From the NCBI RefSeq assembly GCF_013409745.1, contig NZ_JACCBH010000001.1:372001-436000 (forward strand): 64,000 nt of DNA. The letters run 5' to 3'. Made by a program: the position numbers and the translations under genes. The stretch comes from Microbacterium pseudoresistens (GTDB lineage: Bacteria > Actinomycetota > Actinomycetes > Actinomycetales > Microbacteriaceae). The notes below the pieces were generated by a model. That model ran no database searches. It was not told where the DNA came from and worked only from the letters and a program-made list of their open reading frames with translations. This document shows, piece by piece, positions 8,299 through 16,944 of the stretch. Numbering within the stretch: position 1 is the first letter of the stretch; the number at the start of each line of letters is the position of its first letter.

Positions 8299-9248
8299 GC
8301 GTCGGCGCCCTTGCGGTTGAGGAAGCGGAACAATATGGCGGAGAGCGTGGCGACGACAGCGAAGGTCGCCACCCCCAGCGCCGCGCCGTAGCTCATGTCG
8401 AACGCCGCAAAGCTGATGCGGTATTGGAAGATGTCGTTGACCGTGGTCGCCGATCCCGGTCCCCCGCCGGTGAGGATGTAGACCTGGTCGAACTGGCGGA
8501 TGGCCTCCGTGGCACGGAAGAGGACGGCGACGATCAGCACGGGACGGATCATCGGGAGCATGACGTGCCAGTAGAGCTCGAACGTGTTGCACCCGTCGAG
8601 TTCGGCGGCCTGGATCTGCGCCTGCGGCGCGGCCGACAGGCCCGCGAGCACCATCAACGCGATGAAAGGGGTCCATTCCCAGACATCCATGACCACGAGT
8701 GCGGCGAAGGCGCCGCCTGCGCTGTCGAGCACACCGGCCTCGCCGACCAGACCGAGCGCACGGAGGAAGTCCGTCATGTAGCCGAACTGCGGGTTGAGTC
8801 CGAAGCTGAACATCAGGCCGACGACGAGCGGCGTGGCGATCATGGGCAGAAGCAGCGCGGAGGTCACGATACGACGACTGCGGATCAGACGAGACAGCGC
8901 GACGCCGACGATCGTGCCCAGCAGGGTCTCGATTCCCACGGCCAGCACGACGTAGGCGATCGTGACCAGCACCGCCCTTCCGAACTGCTCATCACCCAGC
9001 ATTCGGATGTAGTTGTCGAATCCGATGAATCGACCGTCGGCCTCGGCGTCGACGGGACTGTACGACTGAAAGCTGAGCACGACGCTGTAGATCAGGGGGA
9101 AGGCCAGCACCAGCGCCAGGATGACGAGGCTGGGCGCCTGCATCCCGACACGCGTCCAGACCGCTCTGTTCCGGTGCCGCGTCCGGGGGACGGCGGCCCG
9201 GCCGCCCCCCGGACGCGGGTGTCTCACCGGTGAACGTTCTGTCGTCAT
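8295..9248 (-). CDS. Carbohydrate ABC transporter permease (MalF-like, CUT1)
   Basis: This 317-residue permease has six membrane segments and the signature LALVLAFPLIYSVVLSFQSY near the start. The coupling loop region reads QAAELDGCNTFELYWHVMLPMIRPVL, and TGGGPGSATTVNDIFQYRISF near the C-terminus is characteristic of sugar permeases. It starts 2 bases after the binding-protein gene and overlaps the MalG-like gene by 4 bases, so the three are translated together as one transporter. Confidence 0.93.
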   Translation of the reverse strand: MTTERSPVRHPRPGGGRAAVPRTRHRNRAVWTRVGMQAPSLVILALVLAFPLIYSVVLSFQSYSPVDAEADGRFIGFDNYIRMLGDEQFGRAVLVTIAYVVLAVGIETLLGTIVGVALSRLIRSRRIVTSALLLPMIATPLVVGLMFSFGLNPQFGYMTDFLRALGLVGEAGVLDSAGGAFAALVVMDVWEWTPFIALMVLAGLSAAPQAQIQAAELDGCNTFELYWHVMLPMIRPVLIVAVLFRATEAIRQFDQVYILTGGGPGSATTVNDIFQYRISFAAFDMSYGAALGVATFAVVATLSAILFRFLNRKGADA

Positions 9249-9250
9249 GA

Positions 9251-10696
9251 TCAGAAGGCCTTCAGCGGGAGCTTGTCGCCGAGGATGCCCTCGATCTCGG
9301 TCTGCGCGTCTTGGAGCGCCTTCTGGGGCGTCGAGTCACCCACGAGCGCGGTCGACACCTGCAGGGCGAGCTGATCGAGAATCTGCGGCCACTCCGCGTT
9401 GCGCGGGCGGGCGAGGGCGTTCTCGAGGCTGAGCAGCTGCTGCGGCCAGGACGGAAGCGATGCGACCAGTTCCGGGTCCTCGAACGCGGCTCGCGTGGCC
9501 GGCACACCGCCCATCTCTCCGATCTGCTTCTGCACGGACTCGGACAGCGCCCAGGCGACGAAGAGGTACGCGGCGTTCTTGTCGACCGCCTGCTTGCTGA
9601 TCGTGTAGGTCCAGGCGCCGTGCAGCGCGTGGTGCTCGTCTCCTTCGGTCTCGACGGGCACGTCTGCGTAGCCGATCTTCCCGACGACTGCGGACTGCGA
9701 TTCATCCTCCATCGCACCCGCTGTGTCACCCCAGGAGATTGCCTGCGCGGCGATGCCCTGCTGCAGGTTCGCGGTGACCTCGTCCCACGTGGCCGACGTG
9801 AATCCCGGGGGTGCGAACTCGCCGAGCGACTTCATGTACTCCAGACTCTCGACAGAGGCGTCACTGTCGACGATGAGCTCGCCGTCGGCATCGACGACGC
9901 CGCCGCCGAAACCGCCGGCGTAGTTCATCCACTCGAAGACGGCCGCCTCATGCCGCTTGCCAGCCATGGTCACGCCGTACATCGCCTCGCTCAGGGTGTC
10001 GCCTGCGAGCGTCTCGCCGGCGTCCCGGGTGAAGAACTCCGCAATGTCGCGGTACTGCGCCCATGTCTGGGCCGGCGCGAGATCGTAGCCGTACTCGGCG
10101 GCGAACGCCGCCTTCTCGTCGGCATTCTCGAACAGATCGGCGCGGTACATCATCATCGTGACGGCGCTGTTGGACGGCATCCCGTAGGACTTGCCGTCCC
10201 AGGTCGCCGCCGTCTCCCAGAGTCCGGGGATGATGTCGTCCTGGTCGAAGTCCTCGCCGACCTTGTCGTCGTTCTCCTCGATGAGGGGGGTGATCTCCTC
10301 GACGTAGTCGCTGCCGGCGTACGCGCCGAGATAGTCGTAGGGGATCGAGACGACGTCGTAGTCGCCCTGGGCGGTCGAGAAGTCCAGCGTGACGCTCTGC
10401 ACGAGCTGCGCGAACGGCGCCGTCTCGATGTTCACCTCGATACCGGTCTTCTCGGTGAACTCCGGCGCGAGCTGGGCGAGGATCTCAGAGTTCAGAGTGG
10501 CCTCCGCGAGCACGTTGAGCTCGGTGCCGGCGAAATCCTGCGACCAGCCGTCAGCGGCGTCGGGATCGACCTCCGGAGCGGAGGAACCGCTGCAGCCGGC
10601 CACGGTGATGGCCAGGACGGTGGTGATGCCTGTCGTGAGCACTGCGCGAGCAGACGTCTTCCGGCGGCCGTGGGCAGTGCGGGTGAAGAGGTACAT
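9251..10696 (-). CDS. Extracellular solute-binding lipoprotein, family 1 (CUT1)
   Basis: This 481-residue binding protein is the first gene of the leftward operon. The signal peptide ends in a lipobox at Cys35 (TVAGC). The mature part opens with an acidic stretch and the family pattern AGTELNVLAEATLNSEILAQL, then YDVVSIPYDYLGAYAGSDYVEEITP. It is longer than maltose-type proteins but normal for oligosaccharide or polyol binders. Transcription should start in the 200-base gap shared with the DeoR regulator, where several TGTGA/TCACA sites lie. Confidence 0.92.
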   Translation of the reverse strand: MYLFTRTAHGRRKTSARAVLTTGITTVLAITVAGCSGSSAPEVDPDAADGWSQDFAGTELNVLAEATLNSEILAQLAPEFTEKTGIEVNIETAPFAQLVQSVTLDFSTAQGDYDVVSIPYDYLGAYAGSDYVEEITPLIEENDDKVGEDFDQDDIIPGLWETAATWDGKSYGMPSNSAVTMMMYRADLFENADEKAAFAAEYGYDLAPAQTWAQYRDIAEFFTRDAGETLAGDTLSEAMYGVTMAGKRHEAAVFEWMNYAGGFGGGVVDADGELIVDSDASVESLEYMKSLGEFAPPGFTSATWDEVTANLQQGIAAQAISWGDTAGAMEDESQSAVVGKIGYADVPVETEGDEHHALHGAWTYTISKQAVDKNAAYLFVAWALSESVQKQIGEMGGVPATRAAFEDPELVASLPSWPQQLLSLENALARPRNAEWPQILDQLALQVSTALVGDSTPQKALQDAQTEIEGILGDKLPLKAF

Positions 10697-10742
10697 CGGC
10701 GTCCTTCCTATCGGCAGTGATCGGGTTCCGTGACCTCAGCAT

Positions 10743-10759
10743 TGTGATCGCGTTTCACA
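10743..10759. promoter_or_regulatory. Inverted repeat TGTGA-N7-TCACA upstream of the sugar operon
   Basis: TGTGATCGCGTTTCACA is a 5+5 base dyad with a 7-base spacer, 47 bases upstream of the binding-protein start. It shares half-sites with the two 17-base sites at 10763 and 10808, so it is a candidate auxiliary operator for the divergent DeoR-type regulator. Seen in sequence; binding is inferred. Confidence 0.5.
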
Positions 10760-10762
10760 TTA

Positions 10763-10824
10763 ATGTAATGGATTCACATCCAAGCCGCAAGATGTTCATG
10801 GCAACAAATGTGACTCATTCACAT
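10763..10824. promoter_or_regulatory. Two 17-base dyads ATGTRA-N5-TCACAT, candidate DeoR operators
   Basis: Two related sites stand 45 bases apart start to start: ATGTAATGGATTCACAT at 10763-10779 and the perfect dyad ATGTGACTCATTCACAT at 10808-10824. The surrounding DNA is clearly AT-rich compared with the rest of the window, as expected for a promoter region. The placement between the leftward sugar operon and the rightward DeoR gene suggests that the regulator controls both arms. A further half-site TTGTGA occurs at about 10837. Confidence 0.6.
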
Positions 10825-10900
10825 ATGCCTCGTGATTGTGATAGATTTTCTATGCGAACCCATGGGGATCGTGCCGATGAGACGGACGTCGGAGGGATCG

Positions 10901-11680
10901 ATGAGCACAATCACTCCTCAGCGCAGACGCGTGGAGATCGAGTCGCTGATGAGCGGACAGGCCGAGGTGGACATCCAGAGCCTTGCCGCGCATTTCGGCG
11001 TCTCCGAGATGACCATCCGGCGTGATCTCGGCACGCTCGAGGAGGAGGGCATCGTCCGGCGGCTGGTCGGCGGACGAGCACTGCTTCTGGACGCGAAGAG
11101 CCGGGAGCCCGCTCTCTCCACCCGAGCGCAGGCGGCGCACGAGACCAAAGCACACATCGGCCGCGCCGTGGCAGAGCTGCTGGTCGACGACGAGGTGGTG
11201 TTCATCGACGGCGGGAGCACTGCCTTGGCGGTCGCGCATGCCCTGCGCGGGAGCGGCAGGCGTCTCACCGTCCTCACGCGGAGCCTCCTGGTCGCGTCGG
11301 AATTGGCGGAGGAGACCGCCATCGAGATCTTCATGCTCGGAGGGCGAGTGAAGTCGTCAGAGATGCTGACCACGAGCTCTGCAGCCGCGGACGACCTGCG
11401 TCACTACAACGTGGACTCGTACGTGATGGGAATCAGCGGAGTCCACCCTCAGCGCGGCCTCACGGACTACGACCCTGACGAGAGCGCGGGCAAGCGCCTG
11501 GCTCTGGAGCGTTCGGACCGTGTGATCCTGGCCGCCGACCATTCCAAGCTGGGGCGCGTGCTGATGTCCCGCGTCGCCGCCGTCGAGGAGATCGACGTAC
11601 TTGTCACCGACTCGGACCACGAGGCACTCGCGAGCATGCCCTCCACGCTCTCCGTCGTGATCGTGGAGCCCTCGCAGTGA
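10901..11680 (+). CDS. DeoR/GlpR-family transcriptional regulator of the sugar locus
   Basis: This 259-residue repressor-type protein has an N-terminal winged helix (VDIQSLAAHFGVSEMTIRRDLGTLEEEGIV, shown in parts) and a C-terminal sugar-phosphate-sensing domain (GGSTALAVAHAL, ADHSKLGRV). The ATG at 10901 was chosen because GGAGGG lies just before it and the length then fits the family. The earlier ATG at 10832 would overlap the operator region. It is divergent from the eleven-gene operon and translationally coupled to the next gene through GTGA. The effector is probably a phosphorylated intermediate of the pathway. Confidence 0.9.
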   Translation: MSTITPQRRRVEIESLMSGQAEVDIQSLAAHFGVSEMTIRRDLGTLEEEGIVRRLVGGRALLLDAKSREPALSTRAQAAHETKAHIGRAVAELLVDDEVVFIDGGSTALAVAHALRGSGRRLTVLTRSLLVASELAEETAIEIFMLGGRVKSSEMLTTSSAAADDLRHYNVDSYVMGISGVHPQRGLTDYDPDESAGKRLALERSDRVILAADHSKLGRVLMSRVAAVEEIDVLVTDSDHEALASMPSTLSVVIVEPSQ

Positions 11681-12405
11681 CAGCGGAGTCGCTTCTTCGT
11701 CCCCCCTTCTTCGAGATCGGACCGAAGAACCTGCTGCGTCTACCGGAGATCGTGTCCGTGGCGGAGGCTGCGGCCGTCGCCGGCGAGCGGCACGGCGTGT
11801 CGGTTATCCTCACTGTGCCCACAGCTCTGATCAGCGCGGTGCGGAACGCGATCCCGGGAGTGTTCGTCTTCGCCCAGGGAGTCGACGACGACGAACTCGG
11901 AGACAGCGTCGCACGCGTACTGCCGGAAGCACTCGCGGACGCCGGAGCGCACGGCGTCATGCTCAACCACGACGCGAGTCCGCTGCCGCCGCCATTGCTC
12001 GCACGAGCGATCCGCCGTGTGCGGGAGCAGCATCTGCTGACGATGGTCTGCGCCGGCGACGAGGACGAGGTGATGGGCCTGCTCGACCTCGACCCCGAGA
12101 TCGTTCTCTTCGAGCCCGCGACGCTGATCGGCAGCACGAAGAGCGCGGACCGACCGTGGATCCCCGCGGTCGACGCACGCGTGGCCGAGCATGCACCGGA
12201 CGTGATGATGATGCACGCCGGCGGAGTCGCTCGCCCCGATGATGCCTACGACATCATGCGCGCCGGCGCCGACGGGACCGGATCGACATCCGGGGTCCTG
12301 CGCGCCGCATCGCGCGCGACGGCGGCGGCCGAGTTCATCGAGGCGACACGATGCGGGTTCGACGCGCACCGTGCTGCAGCGGGGACGTTGGCCGAACTCA
12401 CCTGA
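11677..12405 (+). CDS. Triosephosphate-isomerase-like protein (archaeal-type branch)
   Basis: This 242-residue TIM-barrel protein starts at a GTG overlapping the DeoR stop (GTGA, 11677-11680). It resembles the shorter archaeal-type triosephosphate isomerases and their bacterial operon-linked paralogues. A lysine lies in FFEIGPKNLL (Lys17), the catalytic histidine in GVMLNHDASP (His98), the catalytic glutamate in FEPATLIG (Glu146), and the phosphate-binding turns near the end are HAGGVARP and GADGTGS. The usual LIGTG is LIGST here. Such paralogues in sugar operons isomerise tetrulose or other ketose phosphates, so a glycolytic role is less likely than one in this pathway. Confidence 0.82.
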   Translation: MTAESLLRPPFFEIGPKNLLRLPEIVSVAEAAAVAGERHGVSVILTVPTALISAVRNAIPGVFVFAQGVDDDELGDSVARVLPEALADAGAHGVMLNHDASPLPPPLLARAIRRVREQHLLTMVCAGDEDEVMGLLDLDPEIVLFEPATLIGSTKSADRPWIPAVDARVAEHAPDVMMMHAGGVARPDDAYDIMRAGADGTGSTSGVLRAASRATAAAEFIEATRCGFDAHRAAAGTLAELT

Positions 12406-12528
12406 CGTGTCCCCGGGTGCGCTGGCGCGCCGGTGCTCACCATGCGCACGAGAACTGGACTTGCATTCACCCTCGTTCCGCCGCATGGTCGGTGCGCAAC
12501 GCCTCGTGCGCCGTGCGAGGATGACGAC
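12406..12528. other. Intergenic gap without a recognised gene
   Basis: This 123-base stretch lies between the isomerase-like gene and the DUF445 gene. No clear hairpin, promoter or small gene stands out. Confidence 0.4.
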
Positions 12529-13821
12529 ATGCCGCGCACACCGATGGCCCTGCTCTCGCCCGCCGATCAGGAACGTTTGCGCGCCCTCCGCCTCATGAAG
12601 GGCGTCGCGCTGGGCGCGCTCGTGTTCATGGCGATCGTCTTCGTCATCGCGTTCTGGCTGCAGGGGCAGTACCCCTGGCTCGGATATGTCCGCGCGGCGG
12701 CCGAGGGCGGCATGGTCGGTGCGCTGGCCGACTGGTTCGCCGTGACGGCGCTGTTCCGGCATCCGTTGGGCCTGCCCATCCCGCACACCGCGATCATCCC
12801 CACGCGCAAAGACGAGATCGGGAGCTCCCTGGGCGAGTTCGTGGAGACGAACTTCCTCTCCGGCGACGTGGTGCGCACGAAGCTCAGCGAGACGGCGATC
12901 TCCCGGCGCCTCGGCGAATGGCTCCGCGACTCGCCCGAGCACGGAGTGAAGAACGCCGAGCGAATCACCGCGGAAGCAGCGACCATGGCCTCCGCCGTGC
13001 TGCGCGCCCTCGATGACGACGACGTGCGCGACCTCATCTCCGATCTCGCGCGCGAGCATCTCATCGAACCGGAATGGGGTTCGCCCGCGGGGGCCTGGCT
13101 GGAGCGGATCGTCGACGCCGGCGCCCACCACGGCGCCGTGGATCTGGCCGCCGACAGCATCGGCGCCTGGCTCGACAGCAATGCCCAGGCTTTCGCGGGA
13201 CTCGTCTCGCGTCGCCTGCCCGGGTGGGTACCCAAGCTCGCGCATCGCTTCGTCGACGAGACCGTGTACAACGAGGCCGTGAAGTTCGTGCGCGCGGTGC
13301 AGGCCGACCCGAACCATCCGGCTCGGCACGCGCTCGACGGGTATCTGGCACGCCTGGCCGACAACCTGCAGCACGACCCGGAGACGCGCACCCGCCTGGA
13401 GAACGCCAAGGCCGCCGTGTTCGACAGTCCGCGCGTCGGCGCGCTGGCCGCGGAGGCGTGGAACACCGCCAAGGCGGGGCTGCTGCGGGCGCTGGCCGAC
13501 CCGCAGAGCGGACTGCGCATCCGCGCCCGCGACGCCGTCGCCGAGGTCGGGTCACGCCTGGCCACCGAGCAATCGCTGCAGCATCGCGTCGACGGCTGGG
13601 TGACGGACGCCGCAGTGTTCCTCGTCGACCGCTACCGGCACGACATCGCCTCTGTCATCACAGACACCGTCGAGCGGTGGGACCCCGCCGAGACGACAGA
13701 GAAAATAGAGTTGATGGTGGGTCGGGACCTGCAGTACATCCGGCTCAACGGCACGATCGTCGGCGCCATCGCGGGCGTCGCGATCTTCACCGTCGCGCAC
13801 GCGCTGATCCCCGGGGTCTGA
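12529..13821 (+). CDS. DUF445 family membrane protein
   Basis: This 430-residue protein has one membrane segment near the N-terminus (GVALGALVFMAIVFVIAFWL), the family motif AAAEGGMVGALADWFAVTALFRHPLGLPIPHTAIIP (shown here in its longer context), a long helical middle and a C-terminal membrane segment (IVGAIAGVAIFTVAHALI). DUF445/YjiN proteins are conserved but without an established function. The start at 12529 is preceded by GAGGAT; a longer frame from 12433 adds residues unlike the family. It stands alone between the sugar locus and hutG. Confidence 0.85.
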   Translation: MPRTPMALLSPADQERLRALRLMKGVALGALVFMAIVFVIAFWLQGQYPWLGYVRAAAEGGMVGALADWFAVTALFRHPLGLPIPHTAIIPTRKDEIGSSLGEFVETNFLSGDVVRTKLSETAISRRLGEWLRDSPEHGVKNAERITAEAATMASAVLRALDDDDVRDLISDLAREHLIEPEWGSPAGAWLERIVDAGAHHGAVDLAADSIGAWLDSNAQAFAGLVSRRLPGWVPKLAHRFVDETVYNEAVKFVRAVQADPNHPARHALDGYLARLADNLQHDPETRTRLENAKAAVFDSPRVGALAAEAWNTAKAGLLRALADPQSGLRIRARDAVAEVGSRLATEQSLQHRVDGWVTDAAVFLVDRYRHDIASVITDTVERWDPAETTEKIELMVGRDLQYIRLNGTIVGAIAGVAIFTVAHALIPGV

Positions 13822-13848
13822 TCACTCCCCCTGTCGGAAGGACGAGAG

Positions 13849-14766
13849 ATGGCCCTTTCTCAGGATCCGCTCTGGACGCGCGCGGGCGACTGGCCCGCTC
13901 CCGACGGCGCCGCGGATGCGGTGCTCGTGGGCCTGCCGACCTGGCGCACCTCGCTCTCGCCCACCGGCGCGCACGCGACTCCGGCGGCGATCCGCGATGC
14001 GCTGCGCCGGTACAGCGCCACTCTGCTCGGCCCGCCCGTCGTCGATCTCGCCGACGTGCTGCGGATCGCGGATGCGGGCGACGTGGCAGAACCCGACGGA
14101 GACGAGGGCGAGGCGGCGGCGATCGAGACGGTCCGCGCGCTGGCGGCGCGGTCCCGCCTCGTCGTGGCTCTCGGCGGCGACAACTCCCTCACCTATCCGA
14201 CCGCGCTGGGGGTCGGGGCGACGGGGCTCATCACACTGGATGCGCACTTCGACCTGCGCGACGGCGTCTCCAACGGCACCCCTGTGCGGCGCCTCGTCGA
14301 AGACGACCCGGCCCTCACCTCCGGCACCCGGCGGGTCGACCCGACCCGCATCGTGCAGATCGGCATCGCCGACTTCGCCAACTCGCCCGCCTACGCGCGG
14401 CGGGCGGCGGAGTGGGGCATCCGTGTCGTCATGCTCGACGAGCTGCGACGCCGCGGGATCGACGACGTCATCGCCGAGGCCCTCGAGGTCGCCGGGGCGG
14501 GTGCGGATGCGCGCATCCATCTCGACATCGACGTCGACGTGTGCGATCGATCGGTCGCCCCTGGGTGCCCCGCGAGCGTGCCAGGCGGGCTGGCCGCGTG
14601 GGAGCTGCGCGCCCTCGTACGCGGCATCGCCGCGGATGCGCGGGTCGTCGGCGCCGACATCGCCGAGGTCGATGCGACGGCAGATGCCGAAGATCAGCGC
14701 ACGGTGCGGCTGGCAGCGTTGTGCGTGCTGGAACTGCTCGCGGGCGTGGCCGGGAGAAACGCATGA
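13849..14766 (+). CDS. hutG: Formimidoylglutamase (arginase superfamily)
   Basis: This 305-residue protein belongs to the arginase/agmatinase/formimidoylglutamase fold. Seen motifs are ALGGDNSLTYP, ITLDAHFDLRDG, SNGTPVRRLVEDD and HLDIDVDVCDRS, which supply the Asp ligands of the dinuclear manganese site. The SNGTPVR block is typical of formimidoylglutamase, which converts N-formimidoyl-glutamate to glutamate and formamide in histidine breakdown. The first motif has Asn where arginases have His (GGDH); this may be a subfamily variant. The rest of the pathway lies 1 kb downstream on the other strand. A good ribosome site (GGAAGGA) precedes the ATG, and the stop overlaps the next gene by ATGA. 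Confidence 0.85.
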   Translation: MALSQDPLWTRAGDWPAPDGAADAVLVGLPTWRTSLSPTGAHATPAAIRDALRRYSATLLGPPVVDLADVLRIADAGDVAEPDGDEGEAAAIETVRALAARSRLVVALGGDNSLTYPTALGVGATGLITLDAHFDLRDGVSNGTPVRRLVEDDPALTSGTRRVDPTRIVQIGIADFANSPAYARRAAEWGIRVVMLDELRRRGIDDVIAEALEVAGAGADARIHLDIDVDVCDRSVAPGCPASVPGGLAAWELRALVRGIAADARVVGADIAEVDATADAEDQRTVRLAALCVLELLAGVAGRNA

Positions 14767-15122
14767 GCGACGCCGATCCGTTCGTCGATGCCTCACCGTT
14801 GCGCGGCATCGCGCTCGTGCTGCGGTTCCTCCTCGAACTCGCCCTGCTCGTCGCCGTCGCCATGTTCGCCTGGCATCTCGCTCCCGCGGACTGGGGCTGG
14901 CTCACGGCCGCCGTCGCCGTGGTCGTCGTCGCCGTGCTGTGGGGACTCCTGCTCTCCCCCAAGGCGCGCTACGACATCCGGCCCGCCGGTCGCTTCGCCG
15001 TGGAACTGGTGCTGTTCGCGGGGGCGGCGGCAGGGTTCGTCGTGATCGGGTTCGGCATCGCCGGCGTCACAGGCTTCGCCGTGTGGGCGATCGACCGCCT
15101 CGTGCTGGCGCTCACGCGCTGA
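14763..15122 (+). CDS. YrdB/DUF2568-like small membrane protein
   Basis: This 119-residue protein has four predicted membrane segments (FLLELALLVAVAMFAWHLA, WLTAAVAVVVVAVLWGLLL, ELVLFAGAAAGFVVIGFGIA and a C-terminal stretch). The pattern GLLLSPKARYDI followed by PAGRFAVELVLF fits the YrdB/DUF2568 family of unknown function. The ATG overlaps the hutG stop by four bases, so it is co-translated. Nothing in the sequence links it to histidine use. Confidence 0.75.
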   Translation: MSDADPFVDASPLRGIALVLRFLLELALLVAVAMFAWHLAPADWGWLTAAVAVVVVAVLWGLLLSPKARYDIRPAGRFAVELVLFAGAAAGFVVIGFGIAGVTGFAVWAIDRLVLALTR

Positions 15123-15134
15123 ACGCCAGGAACG

Positions 15135-15779
15135 TCAGAGTGCGAGCGCCTCGGCGACGGGACGCTCGCCGTCGTTGAAACGGATCGTGCGGCCGATCGT
15201 ATCGGGCATCCTCAGTGTCTCGGCGATCACGAGGGCGACATTGGCGCGCGATACCTCGCCCGAGGTTGCCGCAGTCGCATCGATGAGCCCGGTGGGCTCC
15301 GCATCCGTCAGTCGGCTGGGGCCGAGCACCGTCCACTGCAGATCGGAGGCGCGCAGGTGCTCATCGGCGGCGGCCTTCGCCTCGGCGTAGGCGAAGAACC
15401 CGTCGGAGGGATCGACGCCGTGGTTCGTCTTGGAGCGGAAGTACGACACCATGACGAAGCGCGCCACGCCGGCGGCACCCGCGGCATCCATCGCGCGGAC
15501 CGCCGCCTCGAAGTCGACGGCGCGCGTGCGCTGCGGGTCCCCTCCGCCGGCGCCGGCCGACCAGACGACGGCGTGGTGGCCGGCGATGACCTCGCGCAGC
15601 GCGTCGGCACCCTCTTGCTCGACGTCGAAAACCACCGGCTCGGCGTCGGCCGCGCGCACATCGTCGGCGTGCGCGCGGTTGCGGATCAGGGCGGAGACCT
15701 CGTCTCCGCGGGCGGCGAGCAGGGGTGCGGTCAACAGCGCGATCTTGCCGTGGCCGCCGATGATGAGAATCCGTGCCAT
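15135..15779 (-). CDS. NAD(P)-binding atypical SDR (NmrA/YwnB-like)
   Basis: This 214-residue Rossmann protein starts MARILIIGGHGKIALLTAPL, with the glycine-rich GGHGKIA replacing the classical TGxxGxxG. It contains VVWSAGAGGGDP, RFVMVSYFRSK and a YAEAKAAADEHLR segment that keeps a Tyr-x-x-x-Lys pair. The family includes putative NADH-flavin reductases and nucleotide-sugar-like epimerase relatives; no substrate can be assigned. It is read in the same direction as hutI, 9 bases downstream, and converges with the small membrane gene. Confidence 0.82.
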   Translation of the reverse strand: MARILIIGGHGKIALLTAPLLAARGDEVSALIRNRAHADDVRAADAEPVVFDVEQEGADALREVIAGHHAVVWSAGAGGGDPQRTRAVDFEAAVRAMDAAGAAGVARFVMVSYFRSKTNHGVDPSDGFFAYAEAKAAADEHLRASDLQWTVLGPSRLTDAEPTGLIDATAATSGEVSRANVALVIAETLRMPDTIGRTIRFNDGERPVAEALAL

Positions 15780-15788
15780 GCCTTCACC

Positions 15789-16940
15789 CTACGCGCGGGA
15801 ATCGACCCGACGGCCGTCCTTCCAGACGGCGGCGATGAGCGGCACCCCGGGCCGGTAGGCGAGGTGCACCGCCGAGGGCGCGTCGACGAGCACGAGGTCG
15901 GCGCGGGCACCGGGGGCGATGCGGCCGATGTCGTCGCGGCACAGTGCGGCCGCTCCGCCCACGGTGGCGGCGCGGATCGCCTCGGTCACCGTCATCCCCA
16001 TCTCGCGCACGGCCACGGCAATGCAGAACGCCATCGAGGAGGTGAAGCTCGAACCGGGATTCGTGTCACAGGCGAGCGCCACGGTGACGCCGGCGTCGAT
16101 CAGCCGCCGCGCATCCGGATAGGGCTGGCGCGTGGAGAACTCCACTCCGGGCAGCAGTGTCAGCACCGTGTCGGAGCCGGCGAGCGCGGCGACATCGTCA
16201 TCGCTGAGGAACGTGCCGTGGTCGACGGATGCGGCGCCGAGCTCCACGGCCATGCGCACCCCGTCGCCCGGACCGAGCTGGGCCGCGTGCAGGCGCGGGG
16301 CGAGGCCGCGGGCCATGCCTGTTTCGAGGATGCGCCGGCTCTGCGCCACCGTGAACGCGCCCGTCTCGCAGAAGACGTCGATCCACCGGCAGTGCGGAGC
16401 GCAGGCGTCGAGCATCGGCCCGCAGACGAGGTCGACGTACTCCTCGGCGCGGCCCTCGTACTCGGCCGGGACGACGTGCGCGCCGAGGAAAGTGACCTCG
16501 TCGGTGACCTCGGCCGCCAACCGCACGAGGCGCTCCTCGTCGTCGACGGTGAGGCCGTATCCGCTCTTGATCTCGACGGTCGTCGTTCCCTGGGCGTGCA
16601 GTTCGTCGATGAAGCCGCCCAGGCGCGCGCGCAGCTCGTCGTCGCTCGCGGCACGGGTGGCGGCGACAGTCGAGCGTATGCCACCGGCGGCATAGGGCTC
16701 TCCGGCCATGCGCGCCTCGAACTCCGCGGCGCGGTCGCCGCCGAACACGAGGTGGCTGTGGCTGTCGACGAACCCCGGGATGACGGCACGTCCACCCGCA
16801 TCGATGCGCTCGTCGGCGCCGGGCGCCTGGGCCTCGGCGCCGACCCACGCGATCCGCCCTTCCTCGACGAGAACGGCGGCGTCGTGCAGGGGCGCCTCGT
16901 CGACGCCGGTGGTCAGCTCCCCGATGTTGGTGATCAGCAT
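15789..16940 (-). CDS. hutI: Imidazolonepropionase
   Basis: This 383-residue amidohydrolase-fold enzyme catalyses the third step of histidine degradation, opening the ring of imidazolone-5-propionate to give N-formimidoyl-glutamate. Diagnostic segments are [15 protein letters not shown] (metal-binding His-x-His), [30 protein letters not shown] and [11 protein letters not shown] (the conserved Asp). The length is slightly below the usual 400-410. It follows hutU by only four bases and completes the hutH-hutU-hutI set. Confidence 0.95.
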   Translation of the reverse strand: MLITNIGELTTGVDEAPLHDAAVLVEEGRIAWVGAEAQAPGADERIDAGGRAVIPGFVDSHSHLVFGGDRAAEFEARMAGEPYAAGGIRSTVAATRAASDDELRARLGGFIDELHAQGTTTVEIKSGYGLTVDDEERLVRLAAEVTDEVTFLGAHVVPAEYEGRAEEYVDLVCGPMLDACAPHCRWIDVFCETGAFTVAQSRRILETGMARGLAPRLHAAQLGPGDGVRMAVELGAASVDHGTFLSDDDVAALAGSDTVLTLLPGVEFSTRQPYPDARRLIDAGVTVALACDTNPGSSFTSSMAFCIAVAVREMGMTVTEAIRAATVGGAAALCRDDIGRIAPGARADLVLVDAPSAVHLAYRPGVPLIAAVWKDGRRVDSRA

Positions 16941-16944
16941 GGCG

